A stretch of 64,000 nucleotides of DNA from Pseudobutyrivibrio sp. (GCA_017557435.1 JAFYYR010000027.1:1-64000); one strand, 5' to 3'; shown: positions 49,329 through 58,673, numbered from the stretch's first letter. Numbers and translations are program-made. Notes: generated by a model from the letters alone, not told the origin.

Positions 49329-50804
49329 ATGCCAGTATTTGATTTCGCCCAGGAAGAAAAAGATAACGCAAAGGCGGTAAAGACTTACGTGACTTTTAAG
49401 TCAGATGAGCCTGATGCCACAGTTGAGCGTCCCATTTTAGTCCTTCAAAAAAAGGATGGGATGACTCATCATATCTGTGGAACATTTACCAATCCAATCA
49501 CAAGAACTAGTTTTGAAATTAACACAGAAGATGGAGTGGTTTCTTCAGATATCTTAAGAGTTGATTTGCGTTTTGTAAGCCTTCTTGGATGGCTTGGAGA
49601 AAATCATATACCGGTTAGACTTTCTGGTGCAATCACAGATGAGGGCTATGCTGTATACAAAATTAGAGAGACAGGCATAGGCAATGGCAAGCTTTCATCA
49701 GATGATGGATTCCTTCAGTTTATGCTTGAGAGATTATTTGCAAGCAATGCTCCTTCAGAGGAAGAGACTGACGAGGATGAGGTTGAAGATGGTGATGATA
49801 TGAAGCTTACAAGCATTCAGTCCATCACAGATTTCATTACCTGCGCCGGCAGAACTTTCCCAGATAATATTAGACTTTGGGCTAGAAGAAACCTAGCAGT
49901 TGCAAAATCTGCTGAGGTTACAATCGAAGAGCGCCGCCATGCTCAGCGCGCACTTTCTATTATGACAAGCATTCAGTGGAAGAGCGATTACTTTGAGGCA
50001 ATTGATCCTGTAGAAGCTAGACGTATTTTAGATGAGGAACTTTACGGCCTTGAGTCAGTAAAGCAGCGAATCATGGAGACAGTTATCCAGGTTAACCGTA
50101 CTCACACACTTCCAAGCTATGGTTTATTGCTTTGTGGCCCGGCAGGTGTAGGTAAGTCTCAAATCGCATATGCGGTAGCCCGTATTTTGAAGCTTCCATG
50201 GACTACACTTGATATGAGCTCAATCAATGACCCAGAGCAGCTTACAGGAAGCTCTAGAATTTATTCTAATGCTAAGCCTGGTATTATTATGGAGGCATTT
50301 TCTAATGCCAGCACCAGCAATCTTGTATTTATTATCAATGAGCTTGATAAGGCAAATTCAGGAAAGGGCAACGGCAACCCAGCCGATGTACTTTTGACTT
50401 TGCTTGATAATTTAGGATTCACTGATAACTATATGGAATGTATGATTCCAACAATGGGCGTTTACCCAATTGCCACAGCAAATGTTAAGGCTGATATTTC
50501 AGCGCCACTTATGTCTAGATTTGCAGTTATTGATATTCCTGATTACTCAGTAGAGGAGAAAAAGGAGATCTTTAAGAGATTCTCACTTCCAAAGGTATTA
50601 AAGAGAATGGGAATGTCACCAGATGAGTGTCAGGTAACTGAGGATGGACTTGATGCGGTAATGGAGAAGTTCGTTATTTCAACTGGTATAAGAAATGTGG
50701 AGCAGGCTGCTGAGCATCTTGCTGCCAATGCCCTCTATCAGATAGAAGTGGACAAGGTTAAAAATGTTGTATTTGATAGAGAAATGGTTAATAAAATTTC
50801 CTAA
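49329..50804 (+). CDS. Lon-like AAA+ ATPase without a protease domain
   Basis: A 491-residue protein. Residues 1-150 are an unassigned N-terminal region with an acidic EEETDEDEVEDGDD stretch. The middle is an AAA+ module related to that of Lon: LYGLESVKQRIMETVI leads in, Walker A is LLCGPAGVGKSQ, Walker B is LVFIINELDKA with Asn where Lon has Asp, followed by arginine finger SAPLMSRFAVI. The Ser-Lys protease domain of Lon is missing. TAGGAGTAGG precedes the ATG. It ends the serC-serA-DUF1015 group, so a regulatory or remodelling role there is possible. Confidence 0.85.
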   Translation: MPVFDFAQEEKDNAKAVKTYVTFKSDEPDATVERPILVLQKKDGMTHHICGTFTNPITRTSFEINTEDGVVSSDILRVDLRFVSLLGWLGENHIPVRLSGAITDEGYAVYKIRETGIGNGKLSSDDGFLQFMLERLFASNAPSEEETDEDEVEDGDDMKLTSIQSITDFITCAGRTFPDNIRLWARRNLAVAKSAEVTIEERRHAQRALSIMTSIQWKSDYFEAIDPVEARRILDEELYGLESVKQRIMETVIQVNRTHTLPSYGLLLCGPAGVGKSQIAYAVARILKLPWTTLDMSSINDPEQLTGSSRIYSNAKPGIIMEAFSNASTSNLVFIINELDKANSGKGNGNPADVLLTLLDNLGFTDNYMECMIPTMGVYPIATANVKADISAPLMSRFAVIDIPDYSVEEKKEIFKRFSLPKVLKRMGMSPDECQVTEDGLDAVMEKFVISTGIRNVEQAAEHLAANALYQIEVDKVKNVVFDREMVNKIS

Positions 50805-50892
50805 TTTGGGTTTACAAAGAGTTGTTTTATGTGTTAAATTTTTTATGTAAATTCAAACAATTTAATTTAGCAAATATGAAAGGAGAGTAGCT

Positions 50893-50979
50893 ATGGATAA
50901 ATCGGACAGTCACGGGCGATTATTTAGCGACGAGGCATTAGATGCACATAAGAATATAGCTGCTCTTTTTAATAAATAG
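50893..50979 (+). CDS. 28-residue ORF upstream of mgtE
   Basis: ATG at 50893 is preceded by AAAGGAGAG at good spacing. The product begins MDKSDSHGRLFSDEALDAH and ends in LFNK before TAG. Such a strong ribosome binding site on a short frame suggests real translation. It is followed by a hairpin with a T-run and then mgtE, which resembles a leader-peptide arrangement. It could also be a stand-alone small protein. Confidence 0.55.
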   Translation: MDKSDSHGRLFSDEALDAHKNIAALFNK

Positions 50980-51028
50980 AGTAGTTTCATTTATATGGGT
51001 AGATTTTGTCATCGTCTATTGGTAATCC

Positions 51029-51049
51029 AAAAAGTCGGTGACTTTTTTT
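51029..51049 (+). terminator. Terminator-like hairpin ahead of mgtE
   Basis: AAAAAGTC-GGT-GACTTTTT followed by more T, 23 bases before the mgtE start codon. It may attenuate mgtE or simply end the small ORF transcript. No M-box riboswitch is seen. Confidence 0.6.
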
Positions 51050-51071
51050 ATGCATTAGTTCATGTGAAACT

Positions 51072-52460
51072 ATGGAGAACAAAGAATTATTAGAGAACAC
51101 AACTGCTGGGGAGATTATTGAATTACTTCGCTCTAATATTAGTGCTGATGAGCTAATCGAAGCTCTTGATGATTATCATGAGAATGATATAGCCGAGGCT
51201 TACGAGGCACTGGATACTGAGGACCGTCAGAGATTATTCGGTATCTTAGGTGCTGAGCGACTTTCAGAAATTTTCCCATATATTGAGGACGTCGGTGAGA
51301 TTCTTGCAGAGATTACACCTGAGCAGGCTGCTGATGTCCTTGAAAATATGGATGCCGATGATGCGGTTGATGCTCTTGAAGATATCGAGGATGAGGAGCA
51401 GAGAGAACAGCTCATTTCCTTGATGGATAAGGAGGCATCTGCAGATGTCCGCTTGATTAATTCCTACGACGAGGATGAGATTGGTAGTATGATGACTACA
51501 AATTTCATCGTTGTTGGCAAGAATTTTTCCGTAAAGCAGGCCATGCGTTCTTTGATTTCTCAGTCAAAGGACAATGATAATATCAACACTATTTATGTTG
51601 AGGATGAGGACAAAAAATATTACGGAGCTATCGAGCTTAGAGATTTGATTTTAGCTCGTGATTATACTCCACTTGATGATATCATTTCCCATAGTTATCC
51701 AAGCGTTAAGGCGGATGCTTTGATTTCTGACACAATCGAAGATTTGAAGGATTACGCTGAGGATTCTATCCCAGTACTTAATCCTGCTGACGAGATTATC
51801 GGTGTTATCACATCTCAGGATATTATCGAGGCAGTAGATGATGAGATGGGTGAAGACTATGCTAAGTTGGCTGGTTTGACTGCGGAAGAGGATTTGAACG
51901 AGCGACTTGGTGAGAGTATTAAAAAGCGTATTCCTTGGCTTTTACTTTTGCTTGGACTGGGACTTGTCACAAGCTCAGTTATCGGTATTTTTGACAAGGT
52001 AGTAGCGTCAGTTGCTATTGTTGTTGTATTCCAGTCATTGATTCTTGATATGGCAGGAAATGTTGGAACACAATCGCTGGCTGTTACTATTCGAGTACTT
52101 ATGGATGAGGAAATCTCTGGTCTAGAGAAGGCTAAGTTTGTCCTTAAAGAAATGCGTGTAGGTGGTACCAACGGACTGATTCTTGGTACACTAGCACTTG
52201 TATTTATTGCACTTTACCTTCACAGTCTGAAGGGACTGGCTTGGGCAGCAGCATTTAGAGTATCTGGCATTGTTGGATTTTCTCTATTTGTAGCCATGAT
52301 TGTATCAAGCTTTATTGGAACTATTATTCCAATTTTCTTCCATAAGATTAAGGTGGATCCTGCGGTTGCATCAGGTCCACTTATCACAACTGTAAATGAT
52401 TTGGTTGCTGTTGTAACATACTATGGTTTAGCTGGTTTGTTACTTGTAGGACATATCTAG
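51072..52460 (+). CDS. mgtE: Magnesium transporter MgtE
   Basis: A 462-residue MgtE channel. The N-terminal half has the superhelical N domain full of acidic residues (MDADDAVDALEDIEDEEQREQLI) and tandem CBS domains (MMTTNFIVVGKNFSVKQA, and the second near GVITSQDIIEA), which sense cytoplasmic magnesium. The C-terminal half has five membrane helices with the pore-lining stretch MAGNVGTQSLAVTIR. The start has a poor ribosome binding site, which may mean control by the upstream small ORF or hairpin. The length is standard. Confidence 0.95.
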   Translation: MENKELLENTTAGEIIELLRSNISADELIEALDDYHENDIAEAYEALDTEDRQRLFGILGAERLSEIFPYIEDVGEILAEITPEQAADVLENMDADDAVDALEDIEDEEQREQLISLMDKEASADVRLINSYDEDEIGSMMTTNFIVVGKNFSVKQAMRSLISQSKDNDNINTIYVEDEDKKYYGAIELRDLILARDYTPLDDIISHSYPSVKADALISDTIEDLKDYAEDSIPVLNPADEIIGVITSQDIIEAVDDEMGEDYAKLAGLTAEEDLNERLGESIKKRIPWLLLLLGLGLVTSSVIGIFDKVVASVAIVVVFQSLILDMAGNVGTQSLAVTIRVLMDEEISGLEKAKFVLKEMRVGGTNGLILGTLALVFIALYLHSLKGLAWAAAFRVSGIVGFSLFVAMIVSSFIGTIIPIFFHKIKVDPAVASGPLITTVNDLVAVVTYYGLAGLLLVGHI

Positions 52461-52480
52461 TATAGGCGGGGGAGTTCATT

Positions 52481-53371
52481 ATGAAGGTGCTAAATTTTGG
52501 TTCTTTAAACATGGATTACAGCTATCAGGTAGACCACATTGTAAGAGAAGGAGAGACCATTTCTTCCAAGGATTTGAAAATCAATTTGGGAGGAAAGGGC
52601 TTCAACCAGTCAGTGGCTTTGGCTAGAGCTGGAGTACCAGTTTATCACGCAGGACTTGTAGGCGAAGAGGGACTGGATTTTTATGATGCATGTCAGGATT
52701 GCGGCATCAAAACAGACTACATGCGCACGGTTACCGGCAGGTGTGGCCACACAATTATTCAGGTGGATGATGAGGGACAAAACAGCATCGTCCTCTTTGG
52801 TGGTGCCAACCAAAAGAACAGCAAGGAATTTGTTGATGAAGTTCTTAGCAACTTCTCCACTGGAGATATTATTCTCCTTCAAAATGAAATTAATGAACTT
52901 CCATATATAATTGACCAGGCTTTCGCCAAGGGGATGACCATAGTTCTCAATCCATCACCTATGGATGACAAGATTAACGACTGTGATTTAGGCAAGGTAT
53001 CCATTTTCGTGTTAAATGAAAATGAAGGTGTCCAGCTTACAGGCAAATCTACTCCGGCCACAATTGTGGCGGCAATGGAGGCCAGCTTTTCAAATGCCAA
53101 AATTTTACTTACCCTTGGAAAGGATGGAGCTATTTATCACCATGGTGATGAGGAGCTATATCAGGGAGCGTTTGAGGTGGACACTGTTGATACCACTGCA
53201 GCTGGTGATACATTTACAGGCTATTTCATCTCAGGACTTATTAAGAAAATGCCTACCAGAGTCAATCTGATTCTTGCCAGCAAGGCGGCTGCTCTTGCAG
53301 TTACAAAACCAGGAGCTGCACAGTCCATTCCATTTATGTCAGAGGTGGAAATCTTTTCAATTGAACAGTAA
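52481..53371 (+). CDS. rbsK: PfkB-family sugar kinase, ribokinase-like
   Basis: A 296-residue kinase. The N-terminal PfkB signature is NLGGKGFNQSVALARAG, close to the ribokinase GGKGANQAVA form, and the C-terminal catalytic-base motif is DTTAAGDTFTGYF. It most likely phosphorylates ribose or a related sugar at the 5-position; other pentoses and nucleosides are possible. GGGGGAG precedes the ATG. It starts 20 bases after mgtE and is followed by a strong terminator, so the two could be co-transcribed without a clear functional link. Confidence 0.85.
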   Translation: MKVLNFGSLNMDYSYQVDHIVREGETISSKDLKINLGGKGFNQSVALARAGVPVYHAGLVGEEGLDFYDACQDCGIKTDYMRTVTGRCGHTIIQVDDEGQNSIVLFGGANQKNSKEFVDEVLSNFSTGDIILLQNEINELPYIIDQAFAKGMTIVLNPSPMDDKINDCDLGKVSIFVLNENEGVQLTGKSTPATIVAAMEASFSNAKILLTLGKDGAIYHHGDEELYQGAFEVDTVDTTAAGDTFTGYFISGLIKKMPTRVNLILASKAAALAVTKPGAAQSIPFMSEVEIFSIEQ

Positions 53372-53386
53372 AAATCACAATAAATA

Positions 53387-53435
53387 GCACCGCGTGTTGA
53401 TATTGAAACATATATCAATATGTGGTGCTTCTTTT
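53387..53435 (+). terminator. Terminator of the ribokinase-like gene
   Basis: A 17-bp stem (GCACCGCGTGTTGATAT paired with its partner using three G-T wobbles) and a short loop, followed by TTCTTTT. Confidence 0.85.
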
Positions 53436-53570
53436 CACAATTAAATCATAAAAAACAACAAAATATTGTGGAACTTAGGGGCAAAGTAGGGTAAAATTAA
53501 ATTATCAGAAAAGTTATCTACAAATTGTAGCGCTGACTGATAATTTAATATGCAAGGAGCGTGACCCCTT

Positions 53571-54854
53571 ATGAAGAAAAACTACGTACTCGACACTAAC
53601 ATTTTGATTCATTGCCCTTCGGCCTTGTTTGGTTTTGATGATAATAATGTCATCATAACCACCACTACTTTGCAGGAGCTTGATTCTATGAAGACGGCTT
53701 ATGCTGAGGTGGGTTATGGCGCGCGAGAGTCAATCCGAAACATCGAATCTATAGAAGGGGATTACGCCAACGGTGTGACGATGCCAAACGGCGGCACCTT
53801 CAAAATTGCAAAGGAATCTGAATTTGAGAAGCTGGTTCCAGCTGAATTCACCTTGGAAAGACCTGACAATAGAATAATTAATGGTGTGCTTGCTATTGCA
53901 AAGCAAAGCGACCTAGAGACAATACTTGTAACTAATGATATTTCAATGAGAATCAATGCTACTATGTGTGGTTGTGTTGTACAGGGTTATCACAACGAGA
54001 TGATTGTCGATAACGAGAACTACACAGGACGTAGAGACATAACACCAGAGGATATCGAAAGCCCATTTAACAAGGGATTTATAGAAAATGAATTTGGTAT
54101 TTGCAAGGATGGAAGTAATTCAGCCCTCTATACATTTAAAGAGGATGGCTGGCATCTGTTAAAGGACAGAGATTACTATACACCATATTGTCAGCCTAGA
54201 AATGTGGGACAGAGATTTGCCTTGTATGCACTTCTTGCAAGCCCTGATGAGATTCCACTTGTTATTTTAAAGGGTAGTGCAGGAACTGCTAAGACATTCC
54301 TTTCTCTTGCAGCTGGTCTTCAGGGATATTATCACAATGGTTACGACAGAATCATGATTACCAGAAGTAATACTCTTTCTGATAATGATTTGGGATTCTT
54401 ACCTGGTGATCTTGAGGAAAAAATGACTCCACTTATTGCTCCTTTCATGGATAACCTGCAGGTACTTTTGAAGGGACAAAATGAGGAGAAGGAACAGATT
54501 AAGATGCAAATCGAGGATATGTTTGAAACAGGTATCCTGGAGATTTGTTCCCTTGCATATATGAGAGGTCGTTCTCTTGTAAACTCATATATAGTTGTTG
54601 ATGAAGCTCAAAACTGTACAATCGGACAGATACTTGAAATAATTACTAGAGCAGGTAAAGGTTCAAAAGTTGTATTGCTTGGAGATCCAGATCAGATTGA
54701 TTCTCCAAAGTTGGATAGAAAAAATAATGGTTTATCCTTCGCAGCAGAAAGAATGAAAGGCTCGAATTTATGCGCTCAGATTACATTTGATGAGAGCGAA
54801 ACTGTACGAAGTCCACTGGCTGCAGAAGGTGCTAAGAGATTAGTTATCAAATAA
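53571..54854 (+). CDS. PIN-PhoH family ATPase
   Basis: A 427-residue fusion of an N-terminal PIN nuclease domain (NYVLDTNILIHCP, then LQELD and LVTNDISMR acidic residues) and a C-terminal PhoH ATPase domain (Walker A LKGSAGTAKTFL, Walker B SYIVVDEAQNC, LLGDPDQID). The Bacillus YlaK/PhoH2 proteins have the same layout and are reported to unwind and cut RNA. AAGGAGCG precedes the ATG. It has its own terminator. Confidence 0.92.
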   Translation: MKKNYVLDTNILIHCPSALFGFDDNNVIITTTTLQELDSMKTAYAEVGYGARESIRNIESIEGDYANGVTMPNGGTFKIAKESEFEKLVPAEFTLERPDNRIINGVLAIAKQSDLETILVTNDISMRINATMCGCVVQGYHNEMIVDNENYTGRRDITPEDIESPFNKGFIENEFGICKDGSNSALYTFKEDGWHLLKDRDYYTPYCQPRNVGQRFALYALLASPDEIPLVILKGSAGTAKTFLSLAAGLQGYYHNGYDRIMITRSNTLSDNDLGFLPGDLEEKMTPLIAPFMDNLQVLLKGQNEEKEQIKMQIEDMFETGILEICSLAYMRGRSLVNSYIVVDEAQNCTIGQILEIITRAGKGSKVVLLGDPDQIDSPKLDRKNNGLSFAAERMKGSNLCAQITFDESETVRSPLAAEGAKRLVIK

Positions 54855-54881
54855 TTTTTTGGTATGATAAATCCTCCTTTT

Positions 54882-54909
54882 GGGGACTCGGCTTGACTGA
54901 GTCCCCTTT
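54882..54909 (+). terminator. Terminator of the PIN-PhoH gene
   Basis: GGGGACTC / GAGTCCCC stem followed by TTT. It also covers the upstream in-frame start at 54893 of the next reading frame, which is therefore unlikely to be used. Confidence 0.8.
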
Positions 54910-54958
54910 ACGTTTTATACTATGGTGGTTGCGTTGTAATTTTTTTAGTGGGTGTAAT

Positions 54959-56041
54959 ATGATTAAGGAAATAGAAGGGTACGTATCAGACCTACCAAAA
55001 GGGTGCATAACAGAGACGGATATCTACACTGACAAAGGAGCTTTACTTTGTCCTAGAATGACTGTTATAGATGCAGCGATGCTTAAGAGTCTTTCTAATT
55101 ACAAGGGTAGGATTCATGCGGTGATATCTTACACACCAGATGTGGTTATTGAAGATGCTGAGTCGCATGTACCAGATGAAGATAGATCTGTTATTTTTGA
55201 GGAGTCATTTAAAAAATACGCTGAGGAGACGTTGACTTCTCTATTTGTTGATGTAGACAATGTAAATTATTTGACTTCAGGAATGAATGAAGTTGGACAG
55301 GAAATTTTCCATATTATTGATAAGTCTAAAGACTTGTTTATTAATTTGGCTAATTTAAAAGTCAGCGATGAGTATACCTATAAGCATTCAGTAGATGTAG
55401 GTACCATGGCTGCTATTCTTGCTAAGGCAAGCGGAGAGTCAAAACAATTTGTACATGATATTACTATATCTGGATTACTTCACGATGTAGGCAAGGAGAA
55501 AATCCCTAGAGAGGTAATCAATAAGCCTTCGAAGCTTACTTCTGAGGAATTTGAGCTTGTTAAGACTCATCCTGTTCATGGATATAGACTTCTCATGAAT
55601 TCTAATGATGTGACAGAAGAGATGCGTCAGGGTATTTTAAATCATCATGAGAATCTTGATGGTACAGGATATCCACGTGGACTTGAGGCTAGTCAGATTG
55701 GTAAGATGGGCCAGATTTTAGCTATTGTAGATGTGTATGACGCTTTAGTTACAAAGCGAACATACAAGGAAGCTAAGACACCTAGCCAGGCTATTGAAAT
55801 CATGTTCACAATGAGCAATAAATTTAACATGAAATATTTTAGGCACTTTTTGTCTGTTATTAATGCATTCCCAAATGGTTCAGAGGTAATGCTTAGCACA
55901 GGCGAGAAGGCTATTGTAATGAAACAAAATAAGTCTTATCCACTTAGACCAGTTATAAAATTTGTCAATTCGGGTCAGGTTGTTAATTTGGCATCCGATC
56001 CTGGCTTTTTATCAACTGTAATACTTGATTCTGTATCATAA
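54959..56041 (+). CDS. HD-GYP domain protein, probable cyclic-di-GMP phosphodiesterase
   Basis: A 360-residue protein. Residues 1-120 are an N-terminal region of unknown role. The HD-GYP domain has LHDVGKEKIP (metal-binding HD), HPVHGYRLL, NHHENLDGTGYPRGL (the GYP motif) and DVYDALVTKRTYKEA. Such enzymes hydrolyse cyclic di-GMP, often linked to motility, which fits a flagellated organism. ATG 54959 has a weak GGGTG site. No receiver domain or membrane segment is seen. Confidence 0.9.
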   Translation: MIKEIEGYVSDLPKGCITETDIYTDKGALLCPRMTVIDAAMLKSLSNYKGRIHAVISYTPDVVIEDAESHVPDEDRSVIFEESFKKYAEETLTSLFVDVDNVNYLTSGMNEVGQEIFHIIDKSKDLFINLANLKVSDEYTYKHSVDVGTMAAILAKASGESKQFVHDITISGLLHDVGKEKIPREVINKPSKLTSEEFELVKTHPVHGYRLLMNSNDVTEEMRQGILNHHENLDGTGYPRGLEASQIGKMGQILAIVDVYDALVTKRTYKEAKTPSQAIEIMFTMSNKFNMKYFRHFLSVINAFPNGSEVMLSTGEKAIVMKQNKSYPLRPVIKFVNSGQVVNLASDPGFLSTVILDSVS

Positions 56042-56049
56042 AATATTAG

Positions 56050-56075
56050 GCTAGCCCTGCGGGCTAGCTTTTTTT
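56050..56075 (+). terminator. Terminator of the HD-GYP gene
   Basis: GCTAGCCC / GGGCTAGC stem with a three-base loop, followed by seven T. Confidence 0.9.
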
Positions 56076-56192
56076 GCGCTTTTTTTGCGGGGATTTGCAC
56101 CATAATAATAATTTTAACTGTATGACTTGAAATAGTACACGAGATGTGTATACTTAGCTTATAGACAAAATGTGTTTGTGGAGGATTGTGAT

Positions 56193-57755
56193 ATGAAAAG
56201 ACGAATATCATTCATTCTTTTGATTACGATGATGGCAATGGCTCTTTGGGCATGTGATACTAAAGCTAAGAAAGATGACAATAAAAAAGAAGAACAAAAA
56301 CCTGAGGCAGTTGTAGAGGAAAAGCAAGAGGAGACACCATCAGGTGTGCCAGAGTATGCTTACACAGCTGTTGAGTACGATACTGACTATCAGTATTTCC
56401 GGGGCAAGATTAAGTGCGTTCAGCTTACAGACGACAGTCATCCAAAGCTTAAAGAGGCAGTTGATAAATATTTTTCTGACAGCATTAAAAATTTTAATCA
56501 GTCCTGCGAGTCTTATCTAGAGGATTCAAAGAAGGCCAACCAGAAGCTTTCAAAGGACCAGGAAGATAATGACGGGGCAGAAAATGAATTTGTATATGAT
56601 TACACTGCTCACTATAGCTATGATATTTCATGTGAGGTGACTCGTTGTGATGATAAGATCCTTAGCATCAAATTAGAAGAGTATACCTTCACTGGTGGTG
56701 CCCATGGCACTACTAATGAATATGGTGTCACATTTGACGCACAGACAGGTGAGATACTTGAAAATGATTCTTTTGACGTATTTAAAGATGTTGTCAAAGA
56801 GGAGATTTTAAATAGAATTGATAATTCTTCTGAGGAGGCAGTAAGCAGTCTTTTTGATGATTACAAGGAGACTATCGACCATCATTTTGATGCGGGCTTT
56901 GCCTCACTTGGAGTGTATTTTAATGAAACAGGAATTGTTGTAAGTTTTCAGCAGGCAGAGATTATTCCTTATGCAGCAGGTATTCCTACTTTCAATATCC
57001 CATACAGTAAATTAGTTGGATTTGACGAGAAGTACCTTCCTGAGGGAGAGTTCTATACAGTGGAGATTTCGGCAAATGGTTTTGCAGAGATGGTTGATGT
57101 AAATGGGGATGGAGAAGAGTCTCCTGTTTATCTTGAGACTATTCCTGATGAGGATTTGGGAGATTCCTATATTTTACATGTAGGTGATGACACTATAGAA
57201 AATGGTGGAGATGACGCATTTTACATGTGTACGCCTATGTTTGTGCATAGTAGCACAGGTAATTATTTTATCCTAGATTGCGTTGGTATGAGCGATTACC
57301 ATACAACATATCTCTATGACGCTGATAAGAACTACAATCTAGTGCAGTCTATTCCTGGACATATTACAGATATCAGCGATGGTACATGTACAATTCAGGC
57401 AAAGGTAGATGCATTCGGCACATGGGGAGCTAAAAAGGAATACACCTACGATGGCAATGGATTTGTTACCACAGATGAGGTGGATAACTTAGATAATCTA
57501 CCAAGCAAAGGTGATGATGCTATTGGTATTACACTTCTTAAAAAGCTTACATATATAGACAAGGATGGTGAACAGCAGCAGCTTTCAAAGGGAACAGTTA
57601 TTTATCCTACTGCATTAGACGGAGACAAGCTTGAGTTTATGACAGAAGATGGAGCAGAAAGTGGCTATTTCACTTTTGTGTATGAAGATGGAGTTCGCTA
57701 CGTGGATGGCGTCAGTGAAAATGATCTATTCGAAGGCATGCCATACGCAAGTTAA
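56193..57755 (+). CDS. Lipoprotein with a DUF4163/DUF3298-like domain
   Basis: A 520-residue lipoprotein. The signal peptide ends at the lipobox ALWAC with Cys near residue 21, followed by a Lys/Glu-rich linker to about residue 55. The central part contains FTGGAHGTTNEYGVTFD, the hallmark of the DUF4163/DUF3298 region found in RsiV-type anti-sigma factors and related lysozyme-binding proteins. A second, Asp/Gly-rich half follows. No anti-sigma cytoplasmic domain is present, so it is only related to RsiV in its outer domain. GGAGGATTG precedes ATG 56193. Confidence 0.82.
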   Translation: MKRRISFILLITMMAMALWACDTKAKKDDNKKEEQKPEAVVEEKQEETPSGVPEYAYTAVEYDTDYQYFRGKIKCVQLTDDSHPKLKEAVDKYFSDSIKNFNQSCESYLEDSKKANQKLSKDQEDNDGAENEFVYDYTAHYSYDISCEVTRCDDKILSIKLEEYTFTGGAHGTTNEYGVTFDAQTGEILENDSFDVFKDVVKEEILNRIDNSSEEAVSSLFDDYKETIDHHFDAGFASLGVYFNETGIVVSFQQAEIIPYAAGIPTFNIPYSKLVGFDEKYLPEGEFYTVEISANGFAEMVDVNGDGEESPVYLETIPDEDLGDSYILHVGDDTIENGGDDAFYMCTPMFVHSSTGNYFILDCVGMSDYHTTYLYDADKNYNLVQSIPGHITDISDGTCTIQAKVDAFGTWGAKKEYTYDGNGFVTTDEVDNLDNLPSKGDDAIGITLLKKLTYIDKDGEQQQLSKGTVIYPTALDGDKLEFMTEDGAESGYFTFVYEDGVRYVDGVSENDLFEGMPYAS

Positions 57756-57766
57756 TATGAGTATTA

Positions 57767-57799
57767 AAGAGATGACAGATTAAGAGGTCATCTCTTTTT
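57767..57799 (+). terminator. Terminator of the DUF4163/3298 lipoprotein gene
   Basis: AAAGAGATGAC / GTCATCTCTTT stem followed by further T. Confidence 0.85.
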
Positions 57800-57853
57800 G
57801 CGTTTCACCTATAGGATTTATTGGTGAAAAGTCTATTAAAAATGTTGATTCTT

Positions 57854-57862
57854 TGGTATAAT
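57854..57862 (+). promoter_or_regulatory. Extended -10 promoter of ispF
   Basis: TTGGTATAAT with the TGG extension and no strong -35, about 55 bases before the ispF start. Confidence 0.5.
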
Positions 57863-57917
57863 TCAGTATTGTTTAAGCTTATAGCAAGTTATTATGTTTA
57901 TATAGATAGGAGATACA

Positions 57918-58466
57918 ATGAGAATCGGTACAGGTTATGATGTACATAAGCTGGTGGAGGGCCGAGACCTTATTATTGGTGGCGTGAAAATCGACCACAC
58001 TTTAGGCCTTCTAGGTCACTCAGATGCTGATGTACTTTTACATGCGATAGCAGATGCTGTTCTTGGAGCAGCAGGACTTAAGGATATAGGAGCACATTTT
58101 CCAGATACTGACCCTAAGTACAAGGGGGCAGATTCCATGAAGCTTTTGGAGCAGGTTAGAGAGCTTGTTATGGACAATGGATACGTGGTTGGCAATGTAG
58201 ATGCTACGGTTATTGCTCAGCGACCAAAGCTTCGACCTTTCATAGAGCAGATGGAAGCCAATGTTTCCAAGGGTCTAGGCATCGATGTAGAGCAGGTTAA
58301 TATTAAGGCTACCACAGAAGAACACCTTGGATTTACAGGCCGCGAGGAGGGCATAAGTGCTCAGGCAGTCTGTTTGCTTTACGAGTTTTATGACGGTAGC
58401 AATGTGGTGTTTGACAGCGGACGCAATTGTGGAGGCTGTAGCGGCTGTCCAAGGAACCAGAGCTAA
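57918..58466 (+). CDS. ispF: 2-C-methyl-D-erythritol 2,4-cyclodiphosphate synthase with a Cys-rich tail
   Basis: A 182-residue IspF of the non-mevalonate isoprenoid pathway. The zinc site and active-site motifs are intact: [19 protein letters not shown] (Asp-x-His), [30 protein letters not shown] and [16 protein letters not shown]. Usual IspF proteins end near residue 157; here about 28 extra residues follow, ending in [13 protein letters not shown] with three Cys. The tail is unusual and may bind a metal or be a read-in from altered DNA. A hairpin repeat follows the gene. Confidence 0.94.
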   Translation: MRIGTGYDVHKLVEGRDLIIGGVKIDHTLGLLGHSDADVLLHAIADAVLGAAGLKDIGAHFPDTDPKYKGADSMKLLEQVRELVMDNGYVVGNVDATVIAQRPKLRPFIEQMEANVSKGLGIDVEQVNIKATTEEHLGFTGREEGISAQAVCLLYEFYDGSNVVFDSGRNCGGCSGCPRNQS

Positions 58467-58524
58467 CCGTGGTAATAACAGATACAATTTTCAGGATATA
58501 TTAAGCAGATATTTATGGCATGTG

Positions 58525-58623
58525 TTCTACAAAAGACCTTTGAACAACATCGGTACTTAGAGAGGCATCGCCGAACTTAGTACCGCTATGTTGTGACAAG
58601 AGCGAAAGCGTGTCTTGGTAGAA
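58525..58623. repeat. Long multi-stem palindrome between ispF and cysS
   Basis: Outer stems TTCTAC/GTAGAA and AAGAC/GTCTT enclose an inner stem CAACAT/ATGTTG plus GGTACT/AGTACC, and a small GC-GAAA-GC hairpin at 58602-58609. The GAAA mini-hairpin recalls the GTGC-GAAA-GCAC element of the repeat ahead of rpiB. Confidence 0.75.
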
Positions 58624-58673
58624 TATATGACATAAATATTTGCAAGTGACAAATGCAGACTAGGAGAATAAAT

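Noticed and set aside
50805..51071. M-box (ykoK) magnesium riboswitch ahead of mgtE
   Set aside because: The gap is too short beside the small ORF, and none of the conserved M-box segments can be found.
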